Positions 26,720 through 36,157 are shown, numbered from the stretch's first letter. The stretch: DNA of 64,000 nucleotides from Dietzia sp. ANT_WB102 (GCF_008369165.1 NZ_VOBA01000003.1:62001-126000), one strand, 5' to 3'. Numbers and translations: made by a program. Notes: a model not told the origin generated them from the sequence alone.

Positions 26720-28209
26720 GCCACCTGACGCGTCGGCAACTTCTCGCCCTTGGTCTTGCCGGCGCCGGCACAGCGGCCGTGGGTGGAACTGGCCTGTGGT
26801 GGACCGCCTGTCGCGGCGACACCACGTCCGGTGGTCCCTCTGGTGCCGGCAACGACCTCCTCGAGCCGGAGGTTCTGAACAGTCGTGACGGAGTGCTCGA
26901 GATGGCCCTGGTCGCCGCCCCCGCACGGATCCGGATCGGCGGGCAGGAGGCAAACGTCCACGCGTTCAACGGCACCCTGCCCGGCCCCACCATGCGTCTC
27001 CGGGGTGGGGACACGCTCCGGGTATCCATGACCAACGGCCTCGACGCGCCGACCAACCTGCACGTGCACGGGCTGCACGTCTCGCCCGAGGGCAACGGCG
27101 ACAATCCGTTTGTGAGCATCGATCCCGGCGGGTCTTTCGACTACGAGTTCGCCCTGCCGGACGACCACCCGCCCGGGACATTCTGGTATCACCCGCATCG
27201 GCACGGCCACGTCGCCAATCAACTGGCCGCCGGCCTCTACGGAGCGCTCATCATCGAGAGTCCCGACCCCGTCCCGGTGTCCCGTGAGCGCACGCTGGTC
27301 GTCTCTGACATCACCCTCGACAGCGCAGGCAACCCGGTTGCCGCGTCCTCTCCCGAACAGATGCTGGGCCGCGAGGGCCAGACCGTCATGGTTAACGGCC
27401 AGGTCCGGCCCCGTGCTACCGCAGCACCGGGTGCGCGGGAGCAGTGGCGGATCGTCAACGCCTGTCCCTCCCGCTACCTCCGCTTGACCCTGGATGGCCA
27501 GACCTTATGCCTGTTGAGTCGTGATACCGGCCGCCTGCCCCGACCAGTCGACGTCACCGAGGTGACGCTGGCCCCCGGCAACAGGGTCGAACTGCTCGTG
27601 GGCGCCCGCCGTGGCACCTCCACCCTGCTCGCCACTCCGGTCGACCGCGGCACCATGCCCGGCATGATGACCGGCCCCTTGGCTGGCGCGCTCACCGCGC
27701 GCGACGAGCCGATTGAACTCCTCACCCTGGAGGTCACCGGGGCCCCGGCGGAAGAACTCGACCCTGTCCCGGCGGGTCCCGCTCTGCGAGACCTGCGCAC
27801 CGAGCCCGTTGCTGACAGGCGGACCCTGGAATTCGCCATGGGCATGGGAGGAGCTCGAGGGATGAGAGGCCGGACGCGTGGGCCCGGATCGATGATGTCG
27901 TTCACCATCAACGATCAGCCGTTCGACGCGGATCGAACCGACATCACCGTCCGCGCCGGAACCGTGGAGGAATGGACCCTGATCAACACCAGCCCCATGG
28001 ACCATCCGATGCACCTGCATGTGTGGCCGATGCAGGTCCTCGGCGACGAAGGCGGCAGCCCCACTTGGCAGGACGTGGTCAACATTCCTGCTTTCGGCCG
28101 CGTCACCGTCCGCGTGGCCTTCGGGGACATCGTCGGCCGCACCGTCTATCACTGTCACATCCTCGACCACGAGGATCTCGGCATGATGGGCACGATCCTG
28201 GCTCGCTGA
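26716..28209 (+). CDS. Tat-exported multicopper oxidase
   Basis: A 497-residue three-domain multicopper oxidase, likely a CueO/CopO-type cuprous oxidase outside the cytoplasm. The N-terminus has a twin-arginine signal (SHLTRRQLLALGLAGAG). All four copper-binding segments are intact: LHVHG (His116, His118), WYHPHRHGH (His159, His161), HPMHLHVW, and YHCHILDHEDLGM with type 1 ligands Cys480, His485 and Met490. Met/Gly-rich loops (MPGMMTGP; a MGMGGARGMRG stretch) resemble the Met-rich copper-sensing segments of CueO. GTG 26716 overlaps the SHOCT stop. It is the last gene of the copper operon. Confidence 0.95.
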   Translation: MSHLTRRQLLALGLAGAGTAAVGGTGLWWTACRGDTTSGGPSGAGNDLLEPEVLNSRDGVLEMALVAAPARIRIGGQEANVHAFNGTLPGPTMRLRGGDTLRVSMTNGLDAPTNLHVHGLHVSPEGNGDNPFVSIDPGGSFDYEFALPDDHPPGTFWYHPHRHGHVANQLAAGLYGALIIESPDPVPVSRERTLVVSDITLDSAGNPVAASSPEQMLGREGQTVMVNGQVRPRATAAPGAREQWRIVNACPSRYLRLTLDGQTLCLLSRDTGRLPRPVDVTEVTLAPGNRVELLVGARRGTSTLLATPVDRGTMPGMMTGPLAGALTARDEPIELLTLEVTGAPAEELDPVPAGPALRDLRTEPVADRRTLEFAMGMGGARGMRGRTRGPGSMMSFTINDQPFDADRTDITVRAGTVEEWTLINTSPMDHPMHLHVWPMQVLGDEGGSPTWQDVVNIPAFGRVTVRVAFGDIVGRTVYHCHILDHEDLGMMGTILAR

Positions 28210-28294
28210 GATCGGGTTTAGAGCGACCTAGCGGCCAGCGTTGCACACTGCTCTACGGGCGACCTATGCGAACGCGAGGAGGGTTCCAACGCGG

Positions 28295-29734
28295 TCAGAG
28301 GATCGCGCCGGGCGAGTAGCTGGCGGCCTCGGGGTGACGCGCGACGAGGGACTCGACGCGGGCGGCCACGGCGTCGACCTGGTCCCCGGCCGCGCCGACG
28401 AACGCGGCACGATCGGCCAGTGCCGCCTCGAGCGCCGCGCGGTCGAGCGGCAGACGGTCGTCGGCGGCGAGCCTGTCGAGGAGGTCGGGTTCGCGGCCCT
28501 CCTCGCGCATGGCCAGAGCAACGGCGACGGCGTTCTCCTTGATGGCCTCGTGGGCAACCTCGCGCCCGACGCCCGCGCGGACAGCGGCCATGAGGACCTT
28601 GGTGGTGGCCAGGAACGGCAGGTAGCGCTGCAATTCCTTCTCGATGACCGCGGGGTAGGCGCCGAACTCGTCGAGCACGGTGAGGAACGTCTCGAACATG
28701 CCGTCCAGTGCGAAGAACGCATCCGGCAGCGCTACGCGACGCACGACGGAACAGAACACGTCGCCCTCGTTCCACTGGGCGCCCGCGAGTTCGGCGGCCA
28801 TCGAGCCGTAGCCTCGCAGCACCACCTGGAGTCCGTTGACACGCTCGCACGAACGAGTGTTCATCTTGTGTGGCATCGCTGAGGAGCCGACCTGGCCGGG
28901 CTGGAAGCCCTCGGTGACCAGCTCGTGCCCGGCCATCAGCCGGATGGTCTGCGCCAGCGACGACGGGCCGGCGCCGAGCTGCACCAGCGCGGAGACGACC
29001 TCGTGGTCCAGGGACCGCGGGTAGACCTGACCGACCGAGTCGAAGGTGCGGGAAAAGCCGAGATGCTCGGCGATCCGCCCCTCGAGCTGGTCCATCTTGG
29101 CGGCGTCGCCCCCGAGGAGGTCGAGCATGTCCTGCGCCGTGCCCATGGGGCCTTTGATGCCGCGGAGCGGGTAGCGCTCGAGCAGCGACTCGAGCCGCTC
29201 GAGGGCGACCAGCAGCTCGTCGGCGGCGGAGGCGAACCGCTTGCCCAGGGTGGTGGCCTGCGCGGCGACGTTGTGGCTGCGCCCGGCCATCACCGTGTCG
29301 CGGTGGGCGACGGCGTGCTCGGCCAATCGCCGGGCTGCGGCTACGCCCCGGTCGCGGACGAGTTGCAGCGATCGCACTACCTGAAGCTGCTCGACATTCT
29401 CGGTGAGGTCCCGGCTCGTCATGCCCTTGTGGATGTGTTCGTGGCCGGCGAGGTCGTTGAACTCCTCGATCCGGGCCTTGACGTCGTGCCGGGTGACGCG
29501 CTCGCGCTCGGCGATCGAGCCGAGGTCGACGCGGTCGATCACTGCCTCGTAGGCCTCGATGACGCCGTCGGGGACGTCGATGCCCAGATCGCGCTGCGCG
29601 CGCAGCACCGCGATCCACAACTGCCGCTCGAGCACGATCTTGTGCTCGGCGGACCACAGGGTGGCCAGGTCGGCGCTCGCGTAGCGCGAGGCGAGGACGT
29701 TGGAGATGCGGGGCTTACTGTTCTGGGCGGTCAC
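28295..29734 (-). CDS. purB: Adenylosuccinate lyase
   Basis: Cleaves SAICAR and adenylosuccinate, releasing fumarate, in purine and AMP synthesis. The product is 479 residues. The fumarase-superfamily signature GSSAMPHKMNTRSCE is present, along with the substrate-site segments HDVKARIEEFNDLAG and KGMTSRDLTEN. It is convergent with the multicopper oxidase; the 85 bases between contain only a weak 6-base stem. A small 47-codon frame lies 22 bases upstream on the same strand. Confidence 0.98.
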   Translation of the reverse strand: MTAQNSKPRISNVLASRYASADLATLWSAEHKIVLERQLWIAVLRAQRDLGIDVPDGVIEAYEAVIDRVDLGSIAERERVTRHDVKARIEEFNDLAGHEHIHKGMTSRDLTENVEQLQVVRSLQLVRDRGVAAARRLAEHAVAHRDTVMAGRSHNVAAQATTLGKRFASAADELLVALERLESLLERYPLRGIKGPMGTAQDMLDLLGGDAAKMDQLEGRIAEHLGFSRTFDSVGQVYPRSLDHEVVSALVQLGAGPSSLAQTIRLMAGHELVTEGFQPGQVGSSAMPHKMNTRSCERVNGLQVVLRGYGSMAAELAGAQWNEGDVFCSVVRRVALPDAFFALDGMFETFLTVLDEFGAYPAVIEKELQRYLPFLATTKVLMAAVRAGVGREVAHEAIKENAVAVALAMREEGREPDLLDRLAADDRLPLDRAALEAALADRAAFVGAAGDQVDAVAARVESLVARHPEAASYSPGAIL

Positions 29735-29756
29735 GCCTCCCAGTATCGCAGCCCGA

Positions 29757-29900
29757 TCAGGAGATCATCGAGCCGCCGGTGGACCCGGCGAGAATCTCAC
29801 GGGCGTTGAGGTAGACCTGCTCCACCGTGAGGGGTGCCTGCAGCAGCAGCCACGGCCGGGTGAGGTAGACGCTGGCGGTAATGATCTCGGCGGAACCCAT
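29757..29900 (-). CDS. Possible 47-residue protein upstream of purB
   Basis: A short frame between the aminotransferase and purB genes, same strand. It encodes MGSAEIITASVYLTRPWLLL followed by an amphipathic helix-like part and a Gly/Ser end. It has no recognisable family and no good ribosome-binding site. The frame spans nearly the whole 208-base gap, and its composition is protein-like rather than random Arg/Pro-rich. It may be a real small protein or a chance frame in the purB leader. Confidence 0.35.
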   Translation of the reverse strand: MGSAEIITASVYLTRPWLLLQAPLTVEQVYLNAREILAGSTGGSMIS

Positions 29901-29942
29901 GCACCGACGGTAGCCGCTCGCGACTATCTGCGGGTCCGGTAC

Positions 29943-31118
29943 CTACGTCAGCAGTACGGCCTCCAACCGATCCATGGCCTCGGCGATTTCGGAGGTGCCC
30001 CCGGCGAAACTCAACCGGACGGTGTGGGCTCCGTCGACGGTGTCGAAGTCGACCCCCGGCGTCAAGGCGACCCCGGTGCGCTCGAGGACCTGCGCGCACC
30101 ACGCCACCGAGTCGTCGGTCCATCGGGAGACGTCGAAGTAGGCGTAGAAGGCGCCGTCGGGCGGGGCGATCTCTCCCACTCCCAGCTCCCCCAGCCTGCG
30201 CAGCACGAGGTCGCGGTTGCGGGCGTACCGCTGTACGTGGGCATCGAGTTCGGCCGCGGACTCGTCGGTGAACGCGGCGACAGCGGCATACTGCGCGTCG
30301 GCCGGCGGGCAGATGGTGAGGTTGCCGACGAGCCGGTCCACCGGGTCGCGCAGGTACTCCGGCAGCAGCATCCACCCGATCCGCCAGCCGGTCATGGAGA
30401 AGTACTTCGACACCGAGCCCATCACCACCGCCGCGCGGCTTGTCTGCCAGGCGCTCGCGCACTCGCGCCCGTAGGTGACGCCGTGGTAGATCTCGTCGCT
30501 GATCAGCAGCGTGCCGTTCGCCTCGCACCAGCGTGCGAGGGCGGCGAGCTCGGCCGCGTCGATGATCGTGCCGGTGGGGTTGGCGGGGCTGGCGACGATG
30601 AGTCCGGCGGGCGCGTGGCCCAACTCCGCCGCGACCGCCTCAAGCTGCGCGACGGTGGGTTGGTACCGGGTTTCGGGCCCGCAGGCGATCTCGTGGACGC
30701 GGCAGCCCAGTGCCTGGAGGGTGTTGCGGTAGGCGGGGTACCCGGGGCGGGCCATGACGACGGTGTCGCCGGGATCGAACGCGGCGAGGAACAACACGGT
30801 GAAGCCGCCGGACGACCCGGTGGTGACGACGACGTCGTCGGCGGTCACGTCCACACCGTCCCGGCGCTGGTGGTAGCCCGCGATCGCCTCGCGCAGCGGC
30901 CGGATGCCGAGTGCTTCCGTGTAGCCGAGGATCTCGGTGTCCAGGGCGTGGTGCGCGGCCGCGAGCACGGGCCCGGGGGCCGGGGTCGACGGCTGCCCTG
31001 CGCACAGTGAGATCACGTCCCCGTGCGTCTCCTGCCGACGGGCCGCCGCGGCCAGGACACTCATGACGTGGAACGGCTCGACGGCCGACCGAAGGGAGGG
31101 TTCGCGTGCGACGGTCAT
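29943..31118 (-). CDS. Class I/II PLP-dependent aminotransferase
   Basis: A 391-residue fold-type I aminotransferase. The PLP lysine is in VMGSVSKYFSMTGWRIGW, the pyridoxal-ring Asp region is LLISDEIYHGVTYG, and PANPTGTI and VRLSFAGG are family signatures. It looks like the aspartate/aromatic aminotransferase subgroup (bacterial AspC/MetC-like). The actual amino donor cannot be decided from sequence. It is monocistronic or read with the SLC13 gene 64 bases upstream on the same strand. Confidence 0.9.
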   Translation of the reverse strand: MTVAREPSLRSAVEPFHVMSVLAAAARRQETHGDVISLCAGQPSTPAPGPVLAAAHHALDTEILGYTEALGIRPLREAIAGYHQRRDGVDVTADDVVVTTGSSGGFTVLFLAAFDPGDTVVMARPGYPAYRNTLQALGCRVHEIACGPETRYQPTVAQLEAVAAELGHAPAGLIVASPANPTGTIIDAAELAALARWCEANGTLLISDEIYHGVTYGRECASAWQTSRAAVVMGSVSKYFSMTGWRIGWMLLPEYLRDPVDRLVGNLTICPPADAQYAAVAAFTDESAAELDAHVQRYARNRDLVLRRLGELGVGEIAPPDGAFYAYFDVSRWTDDSVAWCAQVLERTGVALTPGVDFDTVDGAHTVRLSFAGGTSEIAEAMDRLEAVLLT

Positions 31119-31182
31119 TCATCCGACGCTAGCGCCCGGCCAGGCGGCCACGTCAGGCGGCTGGCCGAGCCGGGCACCCACA

Positions 31183-32874
31183 TCAGAGGGTCAGACCGAA
31201 AACCCACACGAGCAGGGTCATGGTCACCGCGGTGATAGCGATCAGCCCGATGAGGTTGAGCCACACCCCACCGCGGATCATCTGGCCGATCGTCACGTAT
31301 CCGGAGCCGTAGGCGATGGCGTTGGGAGGGGTCGCGACCGGAAGCATGAACGCGCAGGTAGCGGCCAGTGCCACCGGGACGGCGAGCAGCATCGGGTTGA
31401 GGCCGAGTCCCAGCGCGACGCCACCCGCCACGGGCAGGAATGTGGCCGCCGTCGCGGTGTTACTGGTCAGCTCGGTGAGCAGGAGGACCCCGCCGGCTGC
31501 CACGACGATCAACAGGATGACTGGCAGGCCGCCCAGGGCGGCGGACTGCTCACCGATCCAGTCGGTGAGCCCTGACTCGGAGAACTGGGCCGAGAGCGCC
31601 AAGCCGCCACCGAACAGCAGGAGCACTCCCCAGGGCAGCTTCAGCGCCGCCTCCCAGGTGAGGAGCCGTACCCCACGCGCGGTTCCTGCTGGCGCCAGGA
31701 ACAGCACCAGCCCGGCGACCAAAGCGATGCCCGCATCCGAGATCGGCGCGTCCTCCCACACCAACGGGACGCCCACCCACGCGACCGCCGCCGCGACGAA
31801 TACCATCAGCACGCGGCGCTCGCCGGACGAGGTGCGGCCGAGTTTGTTCAGCTCGTCGTCGAAGAGTTTGCGTCCGCCGGGGATCTCCTCGATCTCGGGC
31901 CGGAACAAGACCTTGGTCAGCAGGAACCAGGTGATTACCAGCATGATCACCGACAGAGGCAGTCCGACGAGCATCCACCGTCCGAAGCCGAGCATGATGT
32001 CGTGTTCGCGCTCCAGGTACCCGGCCAGCAGGGTATTGGGCGGGGTGCCGATGATCGTGGCCAACGACCCGATCGATGCCGCGTACGCGATGCCCAGCAT
32101 CAGCGCGGTCCCGAAGTTGGACCGGATCACCGCCTCCTTGACCGAGTCCGAGGTGGGGTCGGCCGAGGCGTCGATCTCCGGCATCGCCGACCCGTCGTCG
32201 TCACCCTTCCCACCCTTACCGGCGCCACCGCGCCCGCCGCCTGTTCCCGAACCGAGCTCGGAAGCGAGCATCAGGACCGACACACCGATCGGCAGCATCA
32301 TCACCGCCGTCGCCGTATTGGACACCCACATGCTCAGGAAGGCGGTGGCGATCATGAACCCGGCCACCACCCGCGTCGACCGGGTGCCCATCGCGCGCAC
32401 GGTGAGCAGCGCGATACGCCGGTGCAGGTTCCAGCGTTGCATGGCGATCGCGATGAGGAACCCGCCCATGAACAGGAAGATGATGTTGTTGCCGTACTCG
32501 GCGCCCACCTCGTTGACCGAGACGTCCTGCCCGAGTACGGGGAAGACGATGAGCGGGACCAGGGCGGTCGCCGGGATCGGGATGCACTCGGTCATCCACC
32601 AGATGCCCAGCAGTACGGCCACAGCCGCCGTCAGGCGGGCGTTGTGCTCGAGTTCGCCCGGCATGACCAGGTACACGATCGCGGCTACCGCAAGGCCGGC
32701 GATGGTGCCGATGACACTGCGGAGGAATTCGCCCCGGGGCACCGCCTCGTCGAGTTCGCCCGGCGACTTCTGGTCGACCTCCATCCCGCGGTCGGGGTCG
32801 GGGTCCAACCCCGTCAGATGCGGGGCCATCACCATCCTGCGACCGTCGGGGCGATCCGGCTCGTCAGTTCCCAT
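31183..32874 (-). CDS. SLC13/DASS family anion:sodium symporter
   Basis: A 563-residue transporter of the divalent-anion:sodium symporter family (dicarboxylates or sulfate). The two repeated substrate-site hairpins are visible: SNTATAVMMLPI and the later TSNTATAATFLPV, with IGTPPNTLLAGY and ATPPNAIAYGSG after each. About 11-12 helices are expected. A long charged Gly/Asp-rich cytoplasmic loop (residues 207-240) and an acidic N-terminus are unusual additions. The substrate cannot be fixed from sequence; dicarboxylates are the commonest for bacterial members of this size. Confidence 0.9.
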   Translation of the reverse strand: MGTDEPDRPDGRRMVMAPHLTGLDPDPDRGMEVDQKSPGELDEAVPRGEFLRSVIGTIAGLAVAAIVYLVMPGELEHNARLTAAVAVLLGIWWMTECIPIPATALVPLIVFPVLGQDVSVNEVGAEYGNNIIFLFMGGFLIAIAMQRWNLHRRIALLTVRAMGTRSTRVVAGFMIATAFLSMWVSNTATAVMMLPIGVSVLMLASELGSGTGGGRGGAGKGGKGDDDGSAMPEIDASADPTSDSVKEAVIRSNFGTALMLGIAYAASIGSLATIIGTPPNTLLAGYLEREHDIMLGFGRWMLVGLPLSVIMLVITWFLLTKVLFRPEIEEIPGGRKLFDDELNKLGRTSSGERRVLMVFVAAAVAWVGVPLVWEDAPISDAGIALVAGLVLFLAPAGTARGVRLLTWEAALKLPWGVLLLFGGGLALSAQFSESGLTDWIGEQSAALGGLPVILLIVVAAGGVLLLTELTSNTATAATFLPVAGGVALGLGLNPMLLAVPVALAATCAFMLPVATPPNAIAYGSGYVTIGQMIRGGVWLNLIGLIAITAVTMTLLVWVFGLTL

Positions 32875-32926
32875 AGCGATCTCCTCGGCAAATCACCGAC
32901 CCCGAGGCCTCCCGACGGGGTGCTGT

Positions 32927-32949
32927 GGGATCAGACTATTAGTGATCCC
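32927..32949. promoter_or_regulatory. Short inverted repeat between GH43-like and SLC13 genes
   Basis: GGGATCA (32927-32933) and TGATCCC (32943-32949) flank a 9-base AT-rich spacer. It sits 17 bases past the GH43-like stop and 52 bases before the SLC13 start on the minus strand. It may be an operator for the transporter or a weak terminator. Confidence 0.35.
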
Positions 32950-32965
32950 GGCCCGACTCATCCGT

Positions 32966-34426
32966 TTACCCGCCGAGCGAACCCAACGAAGCCGACCCGA
33001 GTGCGCCCGATCCGAGCGACAGCGTGCCGTCGGTGGCCACCTCGAGGCCGAACACTGCCAGTTCCTGCGCGACGCCGTCGGCCGGACCGATCGACACCAC
33101 GAGTTCGTAGCGGCCCGGGGCCAGTGGCGCGGCCGGCCGCAGGGTCAGTGCGCGGTCCACCGACGCTCCGGCGGAGACCGCCACCGGCACGGCCTGGAGA
33201 TCCCCGGAGTCGGTGATGATCGGCAGCTGACGCCGCTGCTTGTCGGGACCGGTGATGGTGGCCCTCAGTTGGCCGGAGTATGCGGAGCCGGTGGAAGCGA
33301 CCCGGACGGAGAGGTCGAGCAGCTCGCCCTCGCGCTCCGACCGCAGCTTCGCGTCCCCGATTGCAGTGAGGCGGACCTGCAGATCTACGACGGGGTCCGT
33401 GGTCCGCGTCGTGGACGGCGCCCCGGCGACTCCGACCACCGGCCAATCGTTCACCCAATCCAGGCGGTCGAGCATCAAGTAGCGCCGCTGGACGCCGTTG
33501 GGTAGCACGGCGCTGCCGCGGGGCGCGGCGTGGTAGAGCATCCAGTCCTGCTCGGCGTCGTCGGTGGCCACGTCCACGTGGCCTGGCCCCACCCAGTCGG
33601 CGTTGCCGCGCAGGATGACGTCGCCTGGGAGTGGATCGCCTGGCCCCTGCACCAGTGGGCGCCCGGCCCGATCCTCGTACGGTCCGAAGAGGTTGTCAGC
33701 GCGCCCACCCAGCACCCGGTACTGCGACGCCTCCCCGTCACAGCAGAGTCCGGCGCTGGTGAACAGGTGCGTGAACCCGTTTCCGGCGACCACGGCCGGC
33801 GCTTCCACTCCCCTGCCTGCGACGAGGACGGGATCGCCGTCCAGCGCTGTCCCCTCGGCGTTCATCGGCACCGCGTGGATGCCCTCGAAGTTGCCCATGA
33901 ACATCACCGGCCCGGCGTCGGTCGCGACCACTTCGGGGTCCATTGGATCTAGGTCCTGGTACGGCTCCGCGGCGCCGTAGCAGACGATCGCCGCGGAGTC
34001 GTGCGTCCACGGCCCCTCGATGCCCGGCGCGGTGGCGCGGCCGATACACGGCGCGGCGCCCCCGGTCGTGTAGTACATGACCGCGGCACCGGTGTCGGTG
34101 ATGTGGACGTCGGGCGCCCAGAGAAACGATCCGGGCCGGGCCCAGGCGGGCAGTGCGGCGAACGCGTCGCCCACGTACTCCCACTCCACCAGGTCGAAGG
34201 ACCGGAAGTGCGGGATGAGCCGCCGCCCAGCGCCGTCGGCCCAGTCGTCCGAGGTCGCGTGGACGTGGAACGCGCCGTCGGCGCCGCGCAGCACGGAGGG
34301 GTCGGGCGCGACCGAGGAGATCACCGGGTTCGCCGCGGCCGTCGTTGCCGTGGTCGCCGAGACGAGAGGGACGACGACGGCGAGGGCTGCCGACGTGAGG
34401 GCACGGGCCGCAGCCGCTGGTGTCAT
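32966..34426 (-). CDS. Secreted glycoside hydrolase family 43-like protein
   Basis: A 486-residue exported protein with an Ala-rich signal peptide (about residues 1-32). A five-bladed beta-propeller of the GH43 type follows: the presumed catalytic base Asp42 in APDPSVLRG, the FLWAPDVHITD segment (Asp106), and a later Glu in RGVEAPAVVAGNGF as candidate acid. Such enzymes cleave arabinans or xylans, and arabinan occurs in the envelope of these bacteria. The C-terminal third is an Ig-like domain ending in a LGS-repeat tail (LSLGSGALGSASLGSLGG). Specificity is unknown. The gene is downstream of the acyl-CoA synthetase on the same strand. Confidence 0.8.
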   Translation of the reverse strand: MTPAAAARALTSAALAVVVPLVSATTATTAAANPVISSVAPDPSVLRGADGAFHVHATSDDWADGAGRRLIPHFRSFDLVEWEYVGDAFAALPAWARPGSFLWAPDVHITDTGAAVMYYTTGGAAPCIGRATAPGIEGPWTHDSAAIVCYGAAEPYQDLDPMDPEVVATDAGPVMFMGNFEGIHAVPMNAEGTALDGDPVLVAGRGVEAPAVVAGNGFTHLFTSAGLCCDGEASQYRVLGGRADNLFGPYEDRAGRPLVQGPGDPLPGDVILRGNADWVGPGHVDVATDDAEQDWMLYHAAPRGSAVLPNGVQRRYLMLDRLDWVNDWPVVGVAGAPSTTRTTDPVVDLQVRLTAIGDAKLRSEREGELLDLSVRVASTGSAYSGQLRATITGPDKQRRQLPIITDSGDLQAVPVAVSAGASVDRALTLRPAAPLAPGRYELVVSIGPADGVAQELAVFGLEVATDGTLSLGSGALGSASLGSLGG

Positions 34427-34480
34427 GCGCTCAGGGTAGTTCCGGCCCGCGCTCGGTGAACCCGGTTCACGGTGTTCGCG

Positions 34481-36109
34481 TCAGGCCTGCCCGGCGCGCT
34501 CCTTGCGCAGGAGGAAACGCTGAATCTTGCCCGACGGGGTTTTGGGTAGCTCACGGACAAAGTGGACCTTGCGCGGGAATGCGTGGGCCGCGAACTCGGT
34601 CTTGACCCATTTCTGGAGTCCGGACTCGGTTTCCGGGCCGCCTTCCACGCCGTCGCGGAGGACCACATACGCCTCCAGCACCTCGCCGGCCAGTTCGTCG
34701 GGCACGCCGATGACAGCCGACTCGAGCACGTCCGGATGCTTGGACAGCACGGACTCCACGTCGAACGGGCCGATCCGGTAGCCGGACATGATGATCACGT
34801 CGTCGTCGCGACTCGAGAAGTAGAAGTGGCCGTCGGCGTCGAGCTTGGCCGCGTCGCCCGTGTAGTACCAGCGACCGTCCTGGCTGAAACGCTCGGCGGT
34901 CTTCTCCGGGGCCTCGTGATAGCCGGTGAACCACATCAGGGGGCTCGCGGGGACGTCGATCGCCACGCGGCCCAGTTCGCCCACCGGCGCGGGCTCGTCG
35001 GAGTCCGCGGCGAGCACGGTGCACGACCAGCCGGGAAGAGGCACGCCCATAGAGCCCGGGCGGACGTCCTCACGCAGCGAGTCGTGCCACGGGTTGATGA
35101 TGAACATGCCGTGCTCGGTCTGGCCGTACTGGTCGCGGACCTCCACGCCGAACTGCTGGGTCGACCATTCGATCACCTCGGGGGTGAGCGGCTCACCGGC
35201 CGCCGAGGCCCGGCGCAAGGTGATGTCGGGGGCAATGTCCCGCTTTGCCCTCATGGTGCGGTAGACCGTCGGTGCGGCCGCGAAGTTAGTGACGTTGAAG
35301 TACTGGAGCACCGCGAACGCCAACTCCGGGCTGTAGCGGGCGTGCAGCAGCAGGCTGCGGCGGCCCGCGGCCAGCGGGCCGAGGATGCCGTAGTAGAGGC
35401 CGTACGCCCAGCCCGGGTCGGCACCGTTCCAGAACACGTCGTCGGCGCGGACGTCCAAGCCGGTCTCGATGTACTGATGGAACGCGGCGAGTGCGCGGAC
35501 CGGCACGACGACGCCCTTGGGGGTGCCGGTGGTACCCGAGGTGAACAGCATGACCATGCCGGCATCGGGGCCGGTGACCGCGGCGGCACGGCCCGGCTGC
35601 TGGTCGGCGGTGATCGTGGCCAGGTCGAGGTCGCCCTCCCGCGCCTCGGGGCAGTCCGCCAGGCCGGCGACAACCACCGGAACGGACGTGGTCTCGAGCT
35701 TGCCGCGCTGGTCGGAGTCGGAGACGATCACCTTGGCATCCCCGCCGGTGATGCGCATCTCGATGGCGGGCCACGCGAAAGCCGTGAACAGCGGCATGTG
35801 CACCGCGCCGAGTCGCCAGATCCCCATGAGGGTGAACACCAGATCGACCGACTTGGACATCAGCGTGGCCACGCGGTCGCCCACGCCCACACCCAGTTCG
35901 GCCAGTGCCGCGGCCACCTTCTCGCTCTCGGTCCGGAGCTCGCCGTAGGTGATGTCCCGGGCGGAGAGATCGGGATTGATGACCGTGAATGCGACCGCCT
36001 CGGGATCGTGGCGGTCGCAGAGGAACTCCGCAGCGCTTGCGCCAGGGACGTCGTAGATCGCCAGCAGCTGTTCCGGCGACAGGGGGGTGGGAGCGCTGTT
36101 CTCGGTCAT
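34481..36109 (-). CDS. AMP-forming acyl-CoA synthetase (acetyl-CoA synthetase-like)
   Basis: A 542-residue ANL-family adenylating enzyme activating a carboxylic acid to its CoA thioester. Motifs: P-loop MLFTSGTTGTPKGVV, RDQYGQTEHGM, YYTGDAAKLDADGHFYF, and the C-terminal PKTPSGKIQRFLLR with the catalytic Lys. Subfamily features resemble medium-chain or acetyl-like acyl-CoA synthetases (ADPGWAYGLYYGILGPL). ATG 36109 matches the conserved start, with weak GGCGG upstream. It is divergent from an acyl-CoA dehydrogenase gene, and the 164-base shared region has two repeat motifs, which suggests joint control of acid catabolism. Confidence 0.9.
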   Translation of the reverse strand: MTENSAPTPLSPEQLLAIYDVPGASAAEFLCDRHDPEAVAFTVINPDLSARDITYGELRTESEKVAAALAELGVGVGDRVATLMSKSVDLVFTLMGIWRLGAVHMPLFTAFAWPAIEMRITGGDAKVIVSDSDQRGKLETTSVPVVVAGLADCPEAREGDLDLATITADQQPGRAAAVTGPDAGMVMLFTSGTTGTPKGVVVPVRALAAFHQYIETGLDVRADDVFWNGADPGWAYGLYYGILGPLAAGRRSLLLHARYSPELAFAVLQYFNVTNFAAAPTVYRTMRAKRDIAPDITLRRASAAGEPLTPEVIEWSTQQFGVEVRDQYGQTEHGMFIINPWHDSLREDVRPGSMGVPLPGWSCTVLAADSDEPAPVGELGRVAIDVPASPLMWFTGYHEAPEKTAERFSQDGRWYYTGDAAKLDADGHFYFSSRDDDVIIMSGYRIGPFDVESVLSKHPDVLESAVIGVPDELAGEVLEAYVVLRDGVEGGPETESGLQKWVKTEFAAHAFPRKVHFVRELPKTPSGKIQRFLLRKERAGQA

Positions 36110-36157
36110 ACCGCCAGATTGTGGTGCAAGTGACCCGCGTCGCACCAGCAGTACCCA

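Noticed and set aside
28219-28255. Terminator hairpin between the multicopper oxidase and purB
   Set aside because: Only a 6-base stem TAGAGC/GCTCTA with a 25-base loop; too weak to list.
29700-31010. 436-codon plus-strand open frame
   Set aside because: Antisense to the aminotransferase gene with a complete PLP site.
31316-33505. 729-codon plus-strand open frame
   Set aside because: It runs antisense across the SLC13 and GH43-like genes; Arg/Ser/Pro-rich with no motif.
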